From Collinsella sp. BA40 (GTDB lineage: Bacteria; Actinomycetota; Coriobacteriia; Coriobacteriales; Coriobacteriaceae), in contig NZ_VOWY01000010.1 of NCBI RefSeq assembly GCF_008014645.1, positions 122,395-186,394 on the forward strand: 64,000 nucleotides of DNA, read 5' to 3'. The translations under genes and the position numbers were made by a program. Positions 61,462 through 64,000 of the stretch are shown here, piece by piece. Numbering within the stretch: position 1 is the first letter of the stretch; the number at the start of each line of letters is the position of its first letter. The notes below the pieces were generated by a model, which saw only the letters and a program-made list of their open reading frames with translations, was not told the DNA's origin and did not search any database.

Positions 61462-62604
61462 ATGGAATACGCTATAAACATCGATGTCGCATCTCCCTAT
61501 ACCGTGTATGTGGGCACGTTCCTGCTCGAAGAGACGGGCGCTATCGCCCGCGAATCATGCGGGGGCGCGCAGGCCCTCGTCATCACAGACTCCACCGTGG
61601 GCCCCCTCTTCGGACAGCCGGTGCGCCAGAGCCTGGAAACACAGGGCTACACCGTCCACATGGAAATGGTGGCGCCCGGCGAGTCGAGCAAGAGCGGCGC
61701 CGTCTACCTCGACCTCCTGGAAAAAGCCGCCGAGCTCGAGCTCGCGCGCACCGATATCGTCGTCGCCCTCGGCGGCGGGGTCGTAGGCGACCTGGCAGGT
61801 TTTCTCGCGGCGAGCTACATGCGCGGTATTCCCTATATTCAGGTGCCCACCACGCTGCTCGCGATGGTCGACGCCTCGATAGGGGGAAAGACCGCCATCA
61901 ACCTGGCCGCAGGAAAGAACCTTGCCGGCGCCTTCTGGCAGCCGCGCGCCGTTATCGCGGATGTAGGGTGCCTCGCGACGCTGGAAGACGCGCAGTTCGC
62001 CGACGGGTGCGCCGAGGTGATCAAGCATGCCGTCATCGCGGATGCGGAGCTCTTCGGCGAACTCGAGGCCACGCCGCTTACACCCGGGCTCCTCAAGAGC
62101 GATCTCGCGCGGGCCGCATACCTCATAGCGCGCAACGTCGACATCAAGCGCGCGGTCGTCTCGGCTGATGAGCGCGAGACCTCCCTGCGAAAGCTGCTCA
62201 ACTTCGGGCACAGCATCGGCCACGGCATCGAGGCGGCATCAGGCTACGAGCTCGGGCACGGCCGATGCGTCGGCGTGGGCATGCTCGCCATAGCGAGCGC
62301 ATCGGTGACGGCCGGGGTGTGCCCGGCCGATGTTCCCGACCGCATCGCCGCCCTGCTACGCGCCCATGGGCTCCCGCTCAACGTCGATGTGGATACGCAA
62401 GCCGTCTATGAGGCCGCGCTCCACGACAAGAAGCGCGCAAGCGATTCGATCGACCTCGTCGTCCCCCGCAGCATAGGAGCCGCCGCGATCTCGCACGCGC
62501 CGCTCGACGAATTCAAGCGCATTCTCGAAGTCGGCCTCGCCTGCACGGAGGCGTACGCTCGAGAAGAGAAGGAAACCAGCTCCCCCGAGGAGGATGCATG
62601 CTAG
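61462..62604 (+). CDS. aroB: 3-dehydroquinate synthase
   Basis: Second shikimate-pathway enzyme, NAD- and metal-dependent. 380 residues. GGGVVGDLAGFLAASYMRGIPYIQVPTTLLAMVDASIGGKTAIN is the core; metal ligands are in CAEVIKHA and NFGHSIGHGIE and a later ELGHG. ATG 61462 has GGAAAGG upstream. It heads a plus-strand aroB-aroA-aroC operon, overlapping aroA by 7 bases. Confidence 0.97.
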   Translation: MEYAINIDVASPYTVYVGTFLLEETGAIARESCGGAQALVITDSTVGPLFGQPVRQSLETQGYTVHMEMVAPGESSKSGAVYLDLLEKAAELELARTDIVVALGGGVVGDLAGFLAASYMRGIPYIQVPTTLLAMVDASIGGKTAINLAAGKNLAGAFWQPRAVIADVGCLATLEDAQFADGCAEVIKHAVIADAELFGELEATPLTPGLLKSDLARAAYLIARNVDIKRAVVSADERETSLRKLLNFGHSIGHGIEAASGYELGHGRCVGVGMLAIASASVTAGVCPADVPDRIAALLRAHGLPLNVDVDTQAVYEAALHDKKRASDSIDLVVPRSIGAAAISHAPLDEFKRILEVGLACTEAYAREEKETSSPEEDAC

Positions 62605-63911
62605 CCCATATCCGCCCTGCCCTGCTATCCGGCACCATTCCGGCCATCGCGTCGAAATCGGTTGCCCATCGACTCATCATCGTCGCCGCGCTCGCAAACG
62701 GGGACACGCACGTAAGGTGCAACACCACGTGCGCCGATATCGAGGCGACGATACGCTGCCTGGTCGAACTGGGCGCCCGTATCCAAGCGGTCGGCGATGG
62801 ATACCTCGTCAAACCCATGCCGAAAAGCGTCGCCCTGGGACTCCTGCGAGCCCTGCACGGCAAAACGCTCGACTGCGGCGAATCGGGCTCGACGCTTCGC
62901 TTCTTGCTCCCCGTAGCCTGCGCGCTGGGCGCAGAGGCAACGTTCACGGGTTCGAAGCGCCTTGGCGAGCGCCCGCTCTCCCCGCTCGCCGAAGAGCTCA
63001 TAGCCGCCGGCTGCGAGCTGCACGGCCTGGGCGGCTTCCCGCTTGCGGTCGCCGGCCGCATGAGGCCGGGCCGCTTCGAGCTGCCCGGGGACGTGAGCTC
63101 GCAATACATCACCGGCCTGCTGCTTGCGGCCCCGCTGCTCGACCATTCAAGCGAGATCGTAGTGAGCGGGCGCATCGAGAGCAGGCCGTACATCAACCTG
63201 ACGATCCAGGCCATGCAGGCCTTCGGTGTAGACGTGTTCGTCGAGCGCCGCGTGCAGGCGGACGAAGAGGTGACGGTATTCACCACGGAAAACGATACCT
63301 ATCGCACACCGCACGAGGTGAGCGTCGAGGGAGACTGGTCAAACGCGGCCTTCTGGCTGTGCGCCGGCGCGATGGGGCGCCTCCCCATCAAGGTCGACGG
63401 CCTCACGCTGTCCTCGGCGCAGGGCGACCGCAACGTCTTGGCCGCGCTCTCGCGCTTCGGCGCGCGGATAGGCCGCTCGACGAACGCCGCTATATCGCGT
63501 CCCGATACGCTGCGTGGATTCGAGATGAGCGCGCAGGATATACCGGACCTCGTCCCCATTATCGCCGCGGTGGCGGCGGTGGCTGAAGGCCGCACGGTCA
63601 TCACCGATTGCGCGCGCCTGCGCATCAAGGAATCCGATCGCCTCGCAACCGTAGCCCAGGAGCTCGCCAACCTCGGCGCCCAGATCGCCATCCACCGCGA
63701 CGCGCTCATCATCGACGGGGTTCCGCAGCTCGTCGGCGGCACGGTCGACGCCCACAACGACCACCGCATCGCCATGATGGCCGCCATCGCGGCCACGCGC
63801 TGCGAAAACGATGTCTATATCAAGGGCGCCGAAGCGGTTAACAAGTCCTATCCGCTCTTCTTCGAACACTATCGCGAGCTCGGTGGCCACATCGAGCTCC
63901 TGGCGGAATAG
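62598..63911 (+). CDS. aroA: 3-phosphoshikimate 1-carboxyvinyltransferase (EPSP synthase)
   Basis: Joins shikimate-3-phosphate and PEP to EPSP. 437 residues. IASKSVAHRLIIVAALA replaces the usual PPSKSxxHR; CGESGSTLRFLLPVACAL, LPGDVSSQYITGLLLAAP and DHRIAMMAA are canonical. ATG 62598 has AGGAGG 4 bases upstream and overlaps the aroB stop. Confidence 0.97.
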   Translation: MLAHIRPALLSGTIPAIASKSVAHRLIIVAALANGDTHVRCNTTCADIEATIRCLVELGARIQAVGDGYLVKPMPKSVALGLLRALHGKTLDCGESGSTLRFLLPVACALGAEATFTGSKRLGERPLSPLAEELIAAGCELHGLGGFPLAVAGRMRPGRFELPGDVSSQYITGLLLAAPLLDHSSEIVVSGRIESRPYINLTIQAMQAFGVDVFVERRVQADEEVTVFTTENDTYRTPHEVSVEGDWSNAAFWLCAGAMGRLPIKVDGLTLSSAQGDRNVLAALSRFGARIGRSTNAAISRPDTLRGFEMSAQDIPDLVPIIAAVAAVAEGRTVITDCARLRIKESDRLATVAQELANLGAQIAIHRDALIIDGVPQLVGGTVDAHNDHRIAMMAAIAATRCENDVYIKGAEAVNKSYPLFFEHYRELGGHIELLAE

Positions 63912-63918
63912 GCGCGCC

Positions 63919-64000
63919 ATGTCGTCATGCATCGGCAACGTCTTGCGCCTGAGCGTTTTCGGACAATCCCACGCGGCCGCCGTCGGATGCACCCTCGATG
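63919..64000 (+). CDS. aroC: Chorismate synthase, N-terminal fragment at window edge
   Basis: The 27 codons visible start MSSCIGNVLRLSVFGQSHA and match the chorismate synthase N-terminus (usually GNxxRLTxFGESHG). Its position right after aroA supports this. The canonical FGESHG reads FGQSHA here. The rest lies outside the window. Confidence 0.85.
   Translation, partial: MSSCIGNVLRLSVFGQSHAAAVGCTLD

Overview
The window is about 61-62% GC by eye and almost every gene lies on the minus strand in tight, often overlapping operons. The gene order and paralogues fit a chromosome of the Actinomycetota class Coriobacteriia, most likely a Collinsella-like gut species. Supporting points are two-subunit glyQ/glyS, the TIGR03960/TIGR03936 pair beside rplU-rpmA-obgE-nadD-yqeK-rsfS, and mreBCD-mrdA-rodA upstream of it. 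The genus is an inference from gene content, not from an alignment. Non-ATG starts (GTG and TTG) with good Shine-Dalgarno sequences are common and were used to trim many starts.

Layout. 1-9874: der (cut by the window edge), a DUF512 radical-SAM-like protein, ispH, plsC, cmk, rluB, scpB, scpA, an M50 protease, a small membrane protein and an ABC-F ATPase. 9933-13084: a tRNA cluster (Val, Ala, Met/Ile2, Ala, Ala) split by a decayed prophage fragment (about 10245-12690). The fragment carries a truncated portal gene, a VG15-like minor capsid gene, a 60-residue protein and two small zinc-ribbon reading frames, one interrupted by an amber codon. 13174-20497: proS, ispG, a site-2 protease of RseP type, dxr, cdsA, uppS. 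20691-23900: frr, pyrH, tsf, rpsB. 23970-30230: xerC, trmFO, dprA, comM, yraN, rnhB, rplS. 30861: a plus-strand DUF308 membrane protein. 31511-37148: glyS, glyQ, lepB, trmD, rimM, khpA, rpsP. 37337: plus-strand dinB. 38701-42694: rsfS, yqeK, nadD, obgE, rpmA, rplU. 42895-52358: DUF2344 and its radical SAM partner, a DUF697 protein, rodA, mrdA, mreD, mreC, mreB. 52453-61074: a TPR membrane protein, a cyclophilin, a zinc-ribbon membrane protein, an aconitase and an Exp7-like P-type ATPase. 61152: tRNA-Arg. 61462-64000: plus-strand aroB, aroA and the start of aroC.

Functionally this is mostly housekeeping DNA. It covers the MEP isoprenoid pathway (dxr, ispG, ispH) feeding undecaprenyl-PP synthesis (uppS), the rod-shape elongasome (mreBCD, mrdA, rodA), translation and ribosome assembly, chromosome condensation (scpAB), natural-transformation-type DNA handling (dprA, comM, xerC) and the shikimate pathway. 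The main accessory element is the prophage relic in the tRNA cluster. The most unusual observations are: an in-frame TAG exactly where a zinc knuckle would read CPQC; a tRNA-3'-end-like candidate att site at the relic's edge; an extra helical, possibly winged-helix insertion in the RseP homologue; and a roughly 95-residue Arg/Lys-rich tail on the P-type ATPase. I found no CRISPR array, insertion sequence or complete rRNA gene.
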